The notes beneath the pieces are model-generated. The model searched no databases and was not told the origin of the DNA. It saw only the letters and a program-made list of their open reading frames with translations. Position numbers and translations under genes: made by a program. A stretch of DNA of 58,134 bases from an uncultured Treponema sp. (GTDB lineage Bacteria; Spirochaetota; Spirochaetia; Treponematales; Treponemataceae), in contig CAMCRZ010000015.1 in the NCBI GenBank assembly GCA_945877425.1, positions 1 through 58,134 of the forward strand, in the 5' to 3' direction. Position 1 is the stretch's first letter; every line of letters starts with the position of its first letter. This document shows, piece after piece, positions 25,635-33,724 of this stretch.

Positions 25635-26390
25635 ATGGGAAAAGTATTTGTTTTTGTTAACCAAAAGGGTGGTGTTGGTAAAACAACTTCGGCAATTAAT
25701 ATTGGAGCTTACATTGCTGTTGCCGGAAAAAAAGTTCTCCTTGTTGATTTCGACTCTCAGGGAAATATGAGCAGCGGCGTTGGTGTAGATAAGAAAAAGC
25801 CAACTATTTACGAACTTATGGCAGGAACTGCATCACCTGAAGAGGCTATTAAACATACTGGCGTAAAAAATCTTGATGCAATAAGTGCTTCCATTGATTT
25901 GTCTGGTGCAGCCATTGAACTTGTTGAACAGGAAAACAGAGACTTCTTTTTGAAAAATGCAATTGCGCCTGTTCGTGACAAGTACGACTATATTTTAATT
26001 GACTGTCCTCCTTCTTTAGGAATGCTGACACTTAACGGTCTTGCTGCAGCTGATGAAGTTCTTGTTCCGATGCAGTGCGAATTTTTTGCAATAGAAGGAA
26101 TTACTCTTCTTCTTCAGACAATTAAAAGAGTTCAGCAGGGAATCAATACTGATCTTAAAATAGGCGGAATTTTCTTTACAATGTATGATTCAAGAACACG
26201 TCTTGCTCAGGAAGTTGTAATGCAGGTAAAGGGATATTTTAAAGACAAAGTGTTCAACACAATCATTCCTAGAAATGTCCGCTTAAGTGAAGCACCTTCT
26301 CATGGCGAACCGATTTGTCTTTACGATCCTAATTGTGTTGGCGCAAAAAGTTATCAGAAACTTGCTGAAGAGGTAATTAACCGTGGCTAA
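25635..26390 (+). CDS. parA: Chromosome-partitioning ATPase ParA/Soj
   Basis: A 251-residue deviant-Walker ATPase: KGGVGKTT at residues 11-18, VDFDSQGN switch I, and YDYILIDCPPSLGMLTLNG Walker B. ParA binds DNA non-specifically when ATP-bound and moves ParB-parS complexes for origin segregation. ATG 25635 is chosen because the alternative ATG at 25626 is part of the TATAAT box. The remaining spacing (-10 plus seven bases) implies a leaderless mRNA. parB overlaps the 3' end by eight bases. Confidence 0.93.
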   Translation: MGKVFVFVNQKGGVGKTTSAINIGAYIAVAGKKVLLVDFDSQGNMSSGVGVDKKKPTIYELMAGTASPEEAIKHTGVKNLDAISASIDLSGAAIELVEQENRDFFLKNAIAPVRDKYDYILIDCPPSLGMLTLNGLAAADEVLVPMQCEFFAIEGITLLLQTIKRVQQGINTDLKIGGIFFTMYDSRTRLAQEVVMQVKGYFKDKVFNTIIPRNVRLSEAPSHGEPICLYDPNCVGAKSYQKLAEEVINRG

Positions 26391-27366
26391 AAAATTTGGT
26401 TTAGGAAAAGGTGTTGATGCAGTTTTTGCTTCTGAACCTGAGGACTCGTCTTCTGATTTTGACTCTGCTGCAAATCTTTCATCAAGTGCAATTCTTGGTG
26501 ATGAGTCAGAAAAAAAATCAACTGGAGTAAAAATAAAAACTTCTCTTCCGGAAGGCATTACTGCTGATGAAAACGGAACGCTTTGGGTAAATCCTTTGCT
26601 GTTAAAACCAAATCCACGTCAGCCAAGGCAATTTTTTGACGAAGCTAAACTTGCAGAACTTACGGAAAGCGTAAGGCAGGAAGGCGTACTTTCTCCAATC
26701 ATTATTGAAGATGCAAACGACGGCACATTTTTTATTATAGCTGGTGAAAGGCGTACAAGGGCAGCAAGAGCAGCCGGTCTTGAAAAAGTTCCTGTTCAGC
26801 TTAGAAAATATTCTGAAGAAAGAAAACTTGAAGTTGCACTTATTGAAAACATTCAGCGTGAAGATTTAAATCCTGTGGAAGAAGCTCAGGCTTACTACAA
26901 GCTTATGGAAATCAGCGGTATTACTCAGGAGCAGGTTGCTCAGCGTGTAGGAAAAGATCGTTCTACTGTTGCAAACTGTCTGCGTCTTTTAAAGCTTCCG
27001 GAAGATATGCAGCGTTCTCTTGCTCAGGGTTCACTTACAAGCGGTCATGCCCGTGCTTTGCTAAGCGTAGTTAATCCTACAGACCAGCGCATACTTTTCG
27101 GAAAAATTGTAGGGCAGGGAATGTCAGTTCGTCAGGCTGAACAAATTGCCCAGGAATACAACGGAAAGAAGAGTGCAAAAATTACAGACAGCAATGCTTT
27201 GAAAAAAGACAATCGTGATCCAAACTTTATTGAAATTGAACACAAGCTTATTGAAACGCTGGGCACAAAAGTTCAGATGAAAGGCAATTTTGACAAAGGT
27301 TCCATTACAATTGATTATTTTTCCAAAGATGATTTTGAAAAGATTTACAACATCATTACAAAATAA
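26383..27366 (+). CDS. parB: Chromosome-partitioning protein ParB/Spo0J
   Basis: A 327-residue ParB. The N-terminal CTP-binding ParB/Srx domain has PRQPRQFF and the GERRTRAAR motif, followed by VALIENIQREDLNPVEEAQAY. The helix-turn-helix domain (TQEQVAQRVGKDRSTVANCLRLL) reads parS, and a C-terminal dimerisation domain ends the protein. GTG at 26383 overlaps parA by eight bases, consistent with coupled translation. About 45 residues of Ser/Asp-rich sequence precede the ParB domain and may contain the ParA-stimulating peptide. Confidence 0.92.
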   Translation: MAKKFGLGKGVDAVFASEPEDSSSDFDSAANLSSSAILGDESEKKSTGVKIKTSLPEGITADENGTLWVNPLLLKPNPRQPRQFFDEAKLAELTESVRQEGVLSPIIIEDANDGTFFIIAGERRTRAARAAGLEKVPVQLRKYSEERKLEVALIENIQREDLNPVEEAQAYYKLMEISGITQEQVAQRVGKDRSTVANCLRLLKLPEDMQRSLAQGSLTSGHARALLSVVNPTDQRILFGKIVGQGMSVRQAEQIAQEYNGKKSAKITDSNALKKDNRDPNFIEIEHKLIETLGTKVQMKGNFDKGSITIDYFSKDDFEKIYNIITK

Positions 27367-27390
27367 TTCTTTTGCTGAGAGTTTGATTAA

Positions 27391-28098
27391 ATGGCGCAGC
27401 CTTTTCTTTTTACGTTAATTGACAAAGCAGTTTACGATTACAATCTGATTGAAAGCGGTGACAGAATTTTAGTAGGAGCTTCCGGTGGAAAAGATTCAAC
27501 TGCCTTAATAGAATATTTTGCAAACCGTAAGCTTCGTCCTTCTGAAAATTTTGATTTTACTGCTTTGCACGTTCAGTCTGAATTCGGCGGTCCGATTCCA
27601 GAAAACATAAAAGCTTCTTTTGAAAAGTGGAAAGTTGATTTTAAAAAAATTGAAATTGACATTCAGGGTCGCCTTAAGAGCGGAAAAAAAATGAACTGTT
27701 ACTGGTGTTCAACTCAGCGTAGAAAAGAACTTATGGATTATGCAATTAAAAACGGCTACAACAAAATTGCCCTTGGTCATCATTTAGATGATGTGCTGGA
27801 AACTCTTTTGATGAATGTTCTTGAAAAAAGCGAACTCAGTACAATGGTTCCAAAACTTGATTACAAAAAATATCCTGTTACAATTATCCGGCCTATGACT
27901 TATTGCTGCACAGATACAATTGTTGAACACGCAAAGCTAAACGGATATTTCGGCTGGACATGCACCTGTAATTTTCAGGACAACAGCGCAAGAAAAGATG
28001 CACGTAAAAAACTTGAAGTTTTAACTGACGGAGACAAAATTAAAAAAGAACATTTTTTTAAAGCACTAAAAAACATCAACAAAGAATATCTGCCTTAA
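27391..28098 (+). CDS. TtcA/TilS-family PP-loop tRNA-modifying ATPase
   Basis: A 235-residue N-type ATP pyrophosphatase. The PP-loop SGGKDST is near residue 31. The CYWCSTQRR motif matches the CxxC of the TtcA iron-sulphur group, and ALGHHLDDVLETLLMN and a C-terminal CTC follow. TtcA thiolates C32 of certain tRNAs. It lies 24 bases after parB with only a weak ribosome site, so it probably belongs to the parAB transcript, an unusual companion. Other group members thiolate U54, and I cannot separate these by eye. Confidence 0.75.
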   Translation: MAQPFLFTLIDKAVYDYNLIESGDRILVGASGGKDSTALIEYFANRKLRPSENFDFTALHVQSEFGGPIPENIKASFEKWKVDFKKIEIDIQGRLKSGKKMNCYWCSTQRRKELMDYAIKNGYNKIALGHHLDDVLETLLMNVLEKSELSTMVPKLDYKKYPVTIIRPMTYCCTDTIVEHAKLNGYFGWTCTCNFQDNSARKDARKKLEVLTDGDKIKKEHFFKALKNINKEYLP

Positions 28099-28107
28099 CT
28101 TTTCAGG

Positions 28108-28707
28108 TTATATTTCAAGAATTTTAAAAGCAAACAGTTCAGGATTTTCTTCTTTTTCTATGCCGCCGTTTTGTAAAGCAATGCTGATTTTTTCTTCAAG
28201 AGACAGTTTGTTTTCCAAATCAATTGAATGTAAGGACAAACCTTCCCTGTAATTTTTTCTGGCAAGAACGCCTGTGTTTTCATCAGACTGAATTTCAAAA
28301 TGCAAGTTTTCCAGAGAAATTTTTTCTAAAGAATATGGCACTAAAACTTGATAGCTTAAAAACGGAAGTTCACATTTTTCTACAGGCAGAAAATTTACGT
28401 CTTTGTAACAGGCGCCAACTGAATTGCGGATAAGTTCATCACCTGCATTTTTGCTGTAAGATTTTAAATTTCCCATTGAACCTCTGGGCACAGATTTACC
28501 GTTTTCAGTTTTAAAAATCCGTACAAAAAAAGGAAAGTTGTTTTCCGTTAAAAAAGAATTTACTCTGAAGCCTTTGAAATTTTCGTCATCACAAATTAAA
28601 ATTCCTGCCCTTATTACAGGGGTCTTTTTTGCCGAAGAAAAAATTTCTACTGTTGACTTTACGATTTTTAAAATATCTTCTGAGCAGAGTTTCAGTTTTT
28701 CAGTCAT
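28108..28707 (-). CDS. AMMECR1-domain protein
   Basis: A 199-residue protein matching the AMMECR1 fold: FFVRIFKTENGKSVPRGSMGNLKS, a helix with NAGDELIRNSVGACYKDVNFLPV, and ELPFLSYQVLVPYSLEKIS. The nearly invariant LRGCIG motif is altered to PRGSMG (residues 74-79), losing the cysteine. AMMECR1 proteins are widespread and biochemically undefined, and in archaea and bacteria often sit near MEMO or radical-SAM genes, which are not seen here. TATAAT lies exactly six bases before ATG, predicting a leaderless mRNA. Convergent with the ttcA-like gene at ten bases' distance. Confidence 0.7.
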   Translation of the reverse strand: MTEKLKLCSEDILKIVKSTVEIFSSAKKTPVIRAGILICDDENFKGFRVNSFLTENNFPFFVRIFKTENGKSVPRGSMGNLKSYSKNAGDELIRNSVGACYKDVNFLPVEKCELPFLSYQVLVPYSLEKISLENLHFEIQSDENTGVLARKNYREGLSLHSIDLENKLSLEEKISIALQNGGIEKEENPELFAFKILEI

Positions 28708-28713
28708 AACAAA

Positions 28714-28759
28714 ATTATAACATAGCGTACTTTTAAATTATAGTTTTTAAGTGTATAAT
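28714..28759. promoter_or_regulatory. Divergent TATAAT boxes, each six bases from a start codon
   Basis: On the minus strand TATAAT occupies 28714-28719 and the AMMECR1-gene ATG is at 28707. On the plus strand TATAAT occupies 28754-28759 and the HD-hydrolase ATG is at 28766. The spacing is identical on both sides and no ribosome sites exist. Confidence 0.6.
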
Positions 28760-28765
28760 TTTCCA

Positions 28766-29869
28766 ATGAAACTTTTTGACATTTGGGACAATAAAGCCGG
28801 CACTGAAATTTTCAATCCTGACTTTCAATGGTCTGTGAAAAAATATCATTCTATTTTGTGCAGCGATTTTCCTGATTTCCTTGATGAATACATTCAGCTT
28901 CCTTTTTTGCAGCGTCTTGAAGGCGTAGGACTTTTGTGCGGCACTGACTGGACAAAACTTTTTCACAATAGATTTTACTATTCCAGATTAAATCATTCTG
29001 TGGGCACTGCCTTAATTACATGGAATTTTACTCACAGCAAAAAACAATCCATTGCAAGTTTGCTTCATGACATTTCCACACCGGCGTTCAGTCACGTAAA
29101 TGATTTCAGATGCGGAGATGCTTTAACTCAGGAAAGTACGGAAGATTTAAACATTAAAATGATAAACGAATATGCTCCTTTAAAAGAGCTTCTTGAAAAA
29201 GACGGACTTAACCTGCAGGAAATCAACGACTACCACAAATATCCTGTTGCTGACAACAAAATGCCTTGCCTTAGTGCTGACCGTCTTGAATATATGTTTC
29301 CAAGCGGAGCCTCTTTAACGGAAGAGTGGACTCTAAGTGAAATTGAAAATGAATACAGTACAATCAAAGTTTTAAAAAATGAAAAAGGAATAGATGAACT
29401 TGGCTTTACGGATCTGGAAGCAGCTCTTGAATATACAAAAAAATTCTGCAGCACAGGTTTAATTCTTCAGCGTAACGAAGACAAACTTTCCATGGAACTT
29501 TTGGGCAAAATAATTTCCCTTGCAATAAAAAACGGTTTTCTTTCAGAAGATGATTTGTACATTATGAGCGAAGATGAAATTATTGCACTGTTTGATGAAA
29601 AAGCTGAATTAAATTATGACGAAGAATTTTCTTCTTTATTTGAAACTTTCAGAACAATGGAAAAAATCATTCACAGTCAGGAAAAAGTTGAAAACTGTTT
29701 CTGCGTAAACCTTAACGTAAAAAAGCGCTACATAAATCCTCTCGTAAAATGCGGCGAAAATGCAAAGCGTCTTTCTCTTGTAAGCAAGGAAGGTATTGAC
29801 TGCATAGAAAATTTTCTTTCTTTCAACGATACGCCTTTTGGATGCGTTCCCATAAAATTTAGGAATTAA
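28766..29869 (+). CDS. HD-domain metal-dependent phosphohydrolase
   Basis: A 367-residue HD-superfamily protein. The metal ligands are visible as His-77 in RLNHSVG and His-101/Asp-102 in LLHDISTPAFSH; a later Asp may lie in CLSADRLEYMF. This resembles dNTP triphosphohydrolase/SpoT-like predicted hydrolases, so the substrate is probably a nucleotide. The start at 28766 replaces a GTG at 28751 that would overlap the -10 box. An AraC-type regulator starts one base after the stop codon, so the two are one operon. Confidence 0.75.
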   Translation: MKLFDIWDNKAGTEIFNPDFQWSVKKYHSILCSDFPDFLDEYIQLPFLQRLEGVGLLCGTDWTKLFHNRFYYSRLNHSVGTALITWNFTHSKKQSIASLLHDISTPAFSHVNDFRCGDALTQESTEDLNIKMINEYAPLKELLEKDGLNLQEINDYHKYPVADNKMPCLSADRLEYMFPSGASLTEEWTLSEIENEYSTIKVLKNEKGIDELGFTDLEAALEYTKKFCSTGLILQRNEDKLSMELLGKIISLAIKNGFLSEDDLYIMSEDEIIALFDEKAELNYDEEFSSLFETFRTMEKIIHSQEKVENCFCVNLNVKKRYINPLVKCGENAKRLSLVSKEGIDCIENFLSFNDTPFGCVPIKFRN

Positions 29870-29870
29870 A

Positions 29871-30566
29871 ATGATTAACTTTAAACCAAGAAAAATTATT
29901 TTCGTAGGCTCAGAAAGCAAACTCATAAAATTGTGGGCTAAAGACAATGAAACTGAAGTTGTTTCTTCTGTAAGTTTTTTAAATACTCTCGTTCAGCGTT
30001 TTTTCCCGGACTTAATTGTTTTTGATTCAGTAAAAAATCTTAATGTTATGGAAATCCGTAAAAATCAGAATTTGTCTACTGTGCCGGTTTTAGTTGTTCA
30101 GGAAAGTTTTAAGGAACTGGACAATTTAAATTTTCTTACAGGATTTCCTGGAATTATTCTTTGCAACGAAAGTGCTGCCCTTAGCGAAAAATTCTATGAA
30201 AACATTCTTGCCGTTACAGGCGGGAAAAAATCAATTCTTCCTGCAAGAACAGGCGCCATTGTAAAATATGCCCTTCTTTTTATGAATAAGAATTTCGGCA
30301 AAAAACTTACTCGTGAAAGTCTTGCTTCTCAGGTTGGCGTAAGCGGAGACTACCTTACAAAAATTTTCAGGGAAGAAATGGGACTTTCCTTGTGGGATTA
30401 TTTAGTTCAGCTCAGGCTTAACGAAGCAAAGTCAATACTTACTTTTTCTGCATTAAGCGTAAATCAGGTAAGCGCTATGTGCGGATTTTCCAGTGCATCT
30501 TATTTTAACAAAGCGTTTAAAAAAGCTTACGGAATTTCACCGGGACATTTTTACAAAAAAATTTAA
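29871..30566 (+). CDS. AraC-type transcription factor with degenerate receiver-like domain
   Basis: A 231-residue protein. The C-terminal 100 residues are a clear AraC/XylS double helix-turn-helix (LTRESLASQVGVSGDYLTKIF and VNQVSAMCGFSSASYFNKAFKKAYGISPGHF). The N-terminal 125 residues follow the response-regulator strand order, with Asp-52 in DLIVFDS at the phosphoacceptor position. The usual Thr/Ser (here VVQES) and Lys (here GIILCNES) are not conserved, so normal phosphorylation is doubtful. It is probably constitutive, ligand-driven or protein-regulated. AGGA precedes ATG within the HD-gene stop region. Confidence 0.75.
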   Translation: MINFKPRKIIFVGSESKLIKLWAKDNETEVVSSVSFLNTLVQRFFPDLIVFDSVKNLNVMEIRKNQNLSTVPVLVVQESFKELDNLNFLTGFPGIILCNESAALSEKFYENILAVTGGKKSILPARTGAIVKYALLFMNKNFGKKLTRESLASQVGVSGDYLTKIFREEMGLSLWDYLVQLRLNEAKSILTFSALSVNQVSAMCGFSSASYFNKAFKKAYGISPGHFYKKI

Positions 30567-30584
30567 TAAAACCTATCAAATTTG

Positions 30585-30613
30585 TAGACAATTTTTTCTG
30601 AATAATATATTAT
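30585..30613 (+). promoter_or_regulatory. rrf2 promoter with palindromic -10 region (candidate operator)
   Basis: TAGACA (30585-30590), 17 bases, TATTAT (30608-30613). The -10 lies inside the perfect 12-base palindrome ATAATATATTAT (30602-30613). Rrf2 proteins bind AT-rich dyads, so autoregulation by the gene product is plausible. Confidence 0.5.
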
Positions 30614-30636
30614 ACATATAGGAAATAGGTGAAAAA

Positions 30637-31065
30637 ATGAAAATCTCAACTCGCGGAAGATACGCATTACGGTTTATGATTGATCTGGCACAGCACGACA
30701 GTTCTTCTTTTGTTGCACTAAAAGACATTTCTGAACGTCAGGGTATAAGCATAAAATATCTTGAACAGATTACGTCTTTGTTAAGTAAGTTTGGGCTTCT
30801 TATAAGCGTTCGCGGTCCTCAAGGCGGATACAAACTTTCGAAAGATCCTTCTCAATATACAATCGGAGAAATTCTTCGTGTTACAGAAGGTGATTTAGCT
30901 CCGGTTGCCTGTCTTTCTACTGCAGTAAATTCCTGCGAGAAAAAAAATAAATGCGCAACATTACAGTTTTGGAAAGGTCTTTCAAAAGTCGTAAACGAAT
31001 ATCTTGACGGGCAGACTCTTCAGGATGTTATAGACGGCAGGAATGATGTTGAAAAAACTTTGTAA
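30637..31065 (+). CDS. Rrf2-family regulator (IscR/CymR type)
   Basis: A 142-residue winged-helix repressor: MKISTRGRYALRFMIDLA is the family start, and ISIKYLEQITSLLSKFGLL...RGPQGGYKLSKDP forms the wing. Three cysteines, Cys-92, Cys-100 and Cys-106, resemble the [2Fe-2S] ligands of IscR, though the first spacing is seven rather than five residues. cysK follows after 33 bases, as with CymR-controlled cysteine genes in Firmicutes, so a role in cysteine or iron-sulphur homeostasis is likely. The promoter contains an AT palindrome. Confidence 0.82.
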   Translation: MKISTRGRYALRFMIDLAQHDSSSFVALKDISERQGISIKYLEQITSLLSKFGLLISVRGPQGGYKLSKDPSQYTIGEILRVTEGDLAPVACLSTAVNSCEKKNKCATLQFWKGLSKVVNEYLDGQTLQDVIDGRNDVEKTL

Positions 31066-31098
31066 AAATAATTTATCTTTTTTATAAGAGAGGTTGTT

Positions 31099-32034
31099 AT
31101 GGCAGAAAAAATTGCAAAGAAAGTTACTGATCTAGTAGGAAGAACTCCGCTGCTTGAAGTTACGAATATTGAAAAAAAGTTTAACTTAAAGGCACGTGTT
31201 CTTGTAAAGCTTGAATCTTTTAATCCTGCAGGAAGTGCAAAAGACAGAATTGCAAAAGCTATGATAGAAAAGGCTTTTCAGGAAGGAAAGATTAACAGCC
31301 AGTCAGTTTTGATTGAACCAACTTCGGGAAATACGGGAATAGGTCTTGCTTCTGTTGCTGCAAGTTACGGACTTAAAATTATTCTTACAATGCCTGAAAC
31401 AATGAGTTCAGAGCGTCGTGCACTTTTAAAAATCTACGGTGCAGAAATTGTCCTTACAGAAGGTGCAAAGGGAATGAAAGGTGCTGTTGAAAAAGCAGAA
31501 GAACTTGCAAAGGAAACTCCAAATTCTTTTATTCCAAGACAGTTTGAAAATCTTGTAAATCCTGAAATTCATTATTTAACTACAGGTCCTGAAATCTGGG
31601 ACGATGCTGATGGCAAAGTTGATGTGTTTATTGCAGGCGTTGGAACTGGCGGAACCATTTCCGGAACAGGCAAATTCCTTAAGGAAAAAAATCCTGCAGT
31701 AAAGATTTACGCTGTTGAACCTGCTTCAAGTCCTCTTCTTTCAAAAGGTCAGGCTGGTCCTCATAAAATTCAGGGAATAGGCGCAAACTTTATTCCTGCA
31801 ACTCTTGATACAAAAATCTACGACAAAGTAATCACTGTTGAAAATGAAGATGCATTTGCTTTTGGAAAAGAAATTGCAAAAACAGAAGGCGTTCTTGCAG
31901 GCATTTCTTCAGGAGCAGCATTGTGGGCAGCAGTTGAAGAAGCTAAGAAAAGTGAAAACGAAGGAAAAACAATTGTAGCTTTCCTCCCTGATTCTGGAGA
32001 CAGATATCTTTCAACTCCTCTTTTTCAAGACTGA
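31099..32034 (+). CDS. cysK: Cysteine synthase (O-acetylserine sulfhydrylase)
   Basis: A 311-residue fold-type II PLP enzyme making cysteine from O-acetylserine and sulfide. The PLP lysine is in FNPAGSAKDRIA, the substrate loop is EPTSGNTGIGLA, and the phosphate-binding loop is GVGTGGTISGTGKFL. The C-terminal ISSGAALWAA is also standard. GAGAGG precedes ATG. It lies directly behind the Rrf2 regulator, and its stop is one base from the convergent PAP2 gene. CysM-like substrate differences cannot be excluded. Confidence 0.93.
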   Translation: MAEKIAKKVTDLVGRTPLLEVTNIEKKFNLKARVLVKLESFNPAGSAKDRIAKAMIEKAFQEGKINSQSVLIEPTSGNTGIGLASVAASYGLKIILTMPETMSSERRALLKIYGAEIVLTEGAKGMKGAVEKAEELAKETPNSFIPRQFENLVNPEIHYLTTGPEIWDDADGKVDVFIAGVGTGGTISGTGKFLKEKNPAVKIYAVEPASSPLLSKGQAGPHKIQGIGANFIPATLDTKIYDKVITVENEDAFAFGKEIAKTEGVLAGISSGAALWAAVEEAKKSENEGKTIVAFLPDSGDRYLSTPLFQD

Positions 32035-32035
32035 T

Positions 32036-32893
32036 TTAAAACTTAAAAGTAAAACTTAATGAATTAATTCCGGCATTTATTGAAGTCAAGCCTTTGTCTT
32101 TATTATTTAGTGCCGGAATTATTTTTTTGTGGACAAACGGAACTGCAAATCCGAAGAAAGAACCTATGGCAGCACCGGCAAGCACATCTGTAGGAAAATG
32201 ATTTCCGCTTAAAATCCTGAGAATTCCTGTTCCTGCTGCAATTGTGTAGGAAGAAGCAATAACTCCCCATTTCCATTTTGAATCAGGAAAGTACTGCCAG
32301 AAAGTGTAGCTTACAAAAGTTGCCGCACAAAATGTATCTGCCACATGAGAGCTTGGAAAAGAAAAGTGAGCGTCGCCGTTTTCAGCACCAGCTTCTTCCC
32401 AGTTGTCAAAGTACATAAACGGTCTTGTTCTAAGTACAGCCATTTTCAAAAGCCCTGAAGTTCCCTGTGTTAAAAGAAAAGACTGGGCGTACATAACTGC
32501 AGTTTTTACAAGTTCATTTCCAGAAAGTGATTTGTTTAAATAAGCAGCAGCAAAAACTCCTGCAGGAAAAACAAGACCTGCACCGCAGGCAACGTCTCCT
32601 GAAAGATCAAGGACTTTACTGTATTGTCTTGCAAATTTCCTTTCAGCAGAATTCAAATCGTCAAGATCGTGCTGCAAATTGTCTGCTCGTTTTTCAAAAT
32701 TGTAAATCTTAGGAATAAGAAGTGAAGTAAAAGTCTCCGCTGCACCGATTGTAAAAATAGCCGTATCTGCAAAAAGGTTCAGTTCAAAAGGAGACTCTTT
32801 GTTTTTTTTATTTTGCTGACCGTAGCAGAGTGAAGTAAGTGAGAATAACGTAAATAAAAAAAATATCAGCTTTCTGAAAAAAATCAATTTCAT
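32036..32893 (-). CDS. PAP2-superfamily phosphatase, membrane-associated
   Basis: A 285-residue protein with an N-terminal signal sequence or anchor (FRKLIFFLFTLFSLTSLCYG) and several hydrophobic segments. The PAP2 catalytic motifs are present: KMAVLRTRP, FPSSHVADTF (usually PSGH) and RILSGNHFPTDVLAG. Such enzymes dephosphorylate lipid or isoprenoid phosphates, for example phosphatidate or undecaprenyl pyrophosphate, on the outer face of the membrane. AGGA precedes ATG, and it follows the methyltransferase gene by four bases in an operon. Confidence 0.82.
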   Translation of the reverse strand: MKLIFFRKLIFFLFTLFSLTSLCYGQQNKKNKESPFELNLFADTAIFTIGAAETFTSLLIPKIYNFEKRADNLQHDLDDLNSAERKFARQYSKVLDLSGDVACGAGLVFPAGVFAAAYLNKSLSGNELVKTAVMYAQSFLLTQGTSGLLKMAVLRTRPFMYFDNWEEAGAENGDAHFSFPSSHVADTFCAATFVSYTFWQYFPDSKWKWGVIASSYTIAAGTGILRILSGNHFPTDVLAGAAIGSFFGFAVPFVHKKIIPALNNKDKGLTSINAGINSLSFTFKF

Positions 32894-32897
32894 AAAA

Positions 32898-33671
32898 TTA
32901 TTTCCTAAGTTCGTACATAATTACAGCAGCAGCCTGAGCCACGTTTAAACTGTCAACTTTCGGGCCTGCTGAATTTCCAGACATTTCTCCAAAAGGAATA
33001 ATTACAAGGCTGTCACAGTTGTCCTTTACTTCCTGACTTATGCCGTTTTCTTCATTGCCAAGTACAATGATTGCGCCTTTTCCTTTTTTAATTGATTTTA
33101 ATTCGGCAGTAGTTTGCTTTGCATCAAGTGAAGTTCCTATGCGTACCATTCTGCCTTTCATGTCACGTAAAAGATAAGGAATTGATTTAATTGAATAAAC
33201 GTTTACAAATTCCATTCCGCCTTCTGCAACTCTGTAAGAACTTGTTGTTATGGAAGACTGTGCTTCGTCAAGGGGAATTATAATGTTCTTTATTCCGAAA
33301 AAAGCTGCACTTCTTATAATTGCGCCTAAATTGTTTGCGTTGCCTACTCTGTCTAAAAGAACGGCATCTTCGTTGTTTTCAGCCCATTGTGAAGTAATTG
33401 AAGTGTTCAGTGGAAGAATTTCCGGCGGTTCAATCATGGCAACTACACCCTGATGATGTACGCTGCCGCAAAGTTTTTCCAGTTCGACAGGATCTTTTAC
33501 TTTATTGTAAGGCTTTTTTTCAGCAGAAAGTTTCTTGCATAATCCGCCGAACAGAGGAGCTTTTTCTTCAGTAAAGTAAAGCCTTTTTATTCTTGAAGAG
33601 TTGATTTTTTCCAGTGTCTTTACGGCTGCAAATCCGCAGACAGCAAGTTCGTTGTTTTTTGTATTTCGCAT
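32898..33671 (-). CDS. SpoU/TrmH-family RNA 2'-O-methyltransferase
   Basis: A 257-residue SPOUT methylase. N-terminal substrate-binding sequence is followed by the three family motifs: NANNLGAIIRSAAFFG, VLGNEENGIS and SLNVAQAAAVIMYEL. The loop before motif 3 is enlarged (PFGEMSGNSAGPKVDSLNV). Members methylate ribose in 23S rRNA (RlmB) or tRNA (TrmH), and I cannot assign the target. TAAAAT stands five bases before ATG with no ribosome site. It is the first gene of a two-gene unit with the PAP2 phosphatase. Confidence 0.85.
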   Translation of the reverse strand: MRNTKNNELAVCGFAAVKTLEKINSSRIKRLYFTEEKAPLFGGLCKKLSAEKKPYNKVKDPVELEKLCGSVHHQGVVAMIEPPEILPLNTSITSQWAENNEDAVLLDRVGNANNLGAIIRSAAFFGIKNIIIPLDEAQSSITTSSYRVAEGGMEFVNVYSIKSIPYLLRDMKGRMVRIGTSLDAKQTTAELKSIKKGKGAIIVLGNEENGISQEVKDNCDSLVIIPFGEMSGNSAGPKVDSLNVAQAAAVIMYELRK

Positions 33672-33676
33672 AGTTT

Positions 33677-33682
33677 ATTTTA
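33677..33682 (-). promoter_or_regulatory. -10 box of a probable leaderless SpoU-methylase transcript
   Basis: TAAAAT on the minus strand, five bases from ATG 33671. Confidence 0.4.
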
Positions 33683-33724
33683 CACTGATTATGCAAAAAG
33701 TTTCAATTATTTGTGCTGTCTTAT

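Noticed and set aside
28751..28765. GTG at 28751 as the HD-hydrolase start
   Set aside because: It overlaps the TATAAT box; ATG 28766 has the six-base spacing seen at other genes.
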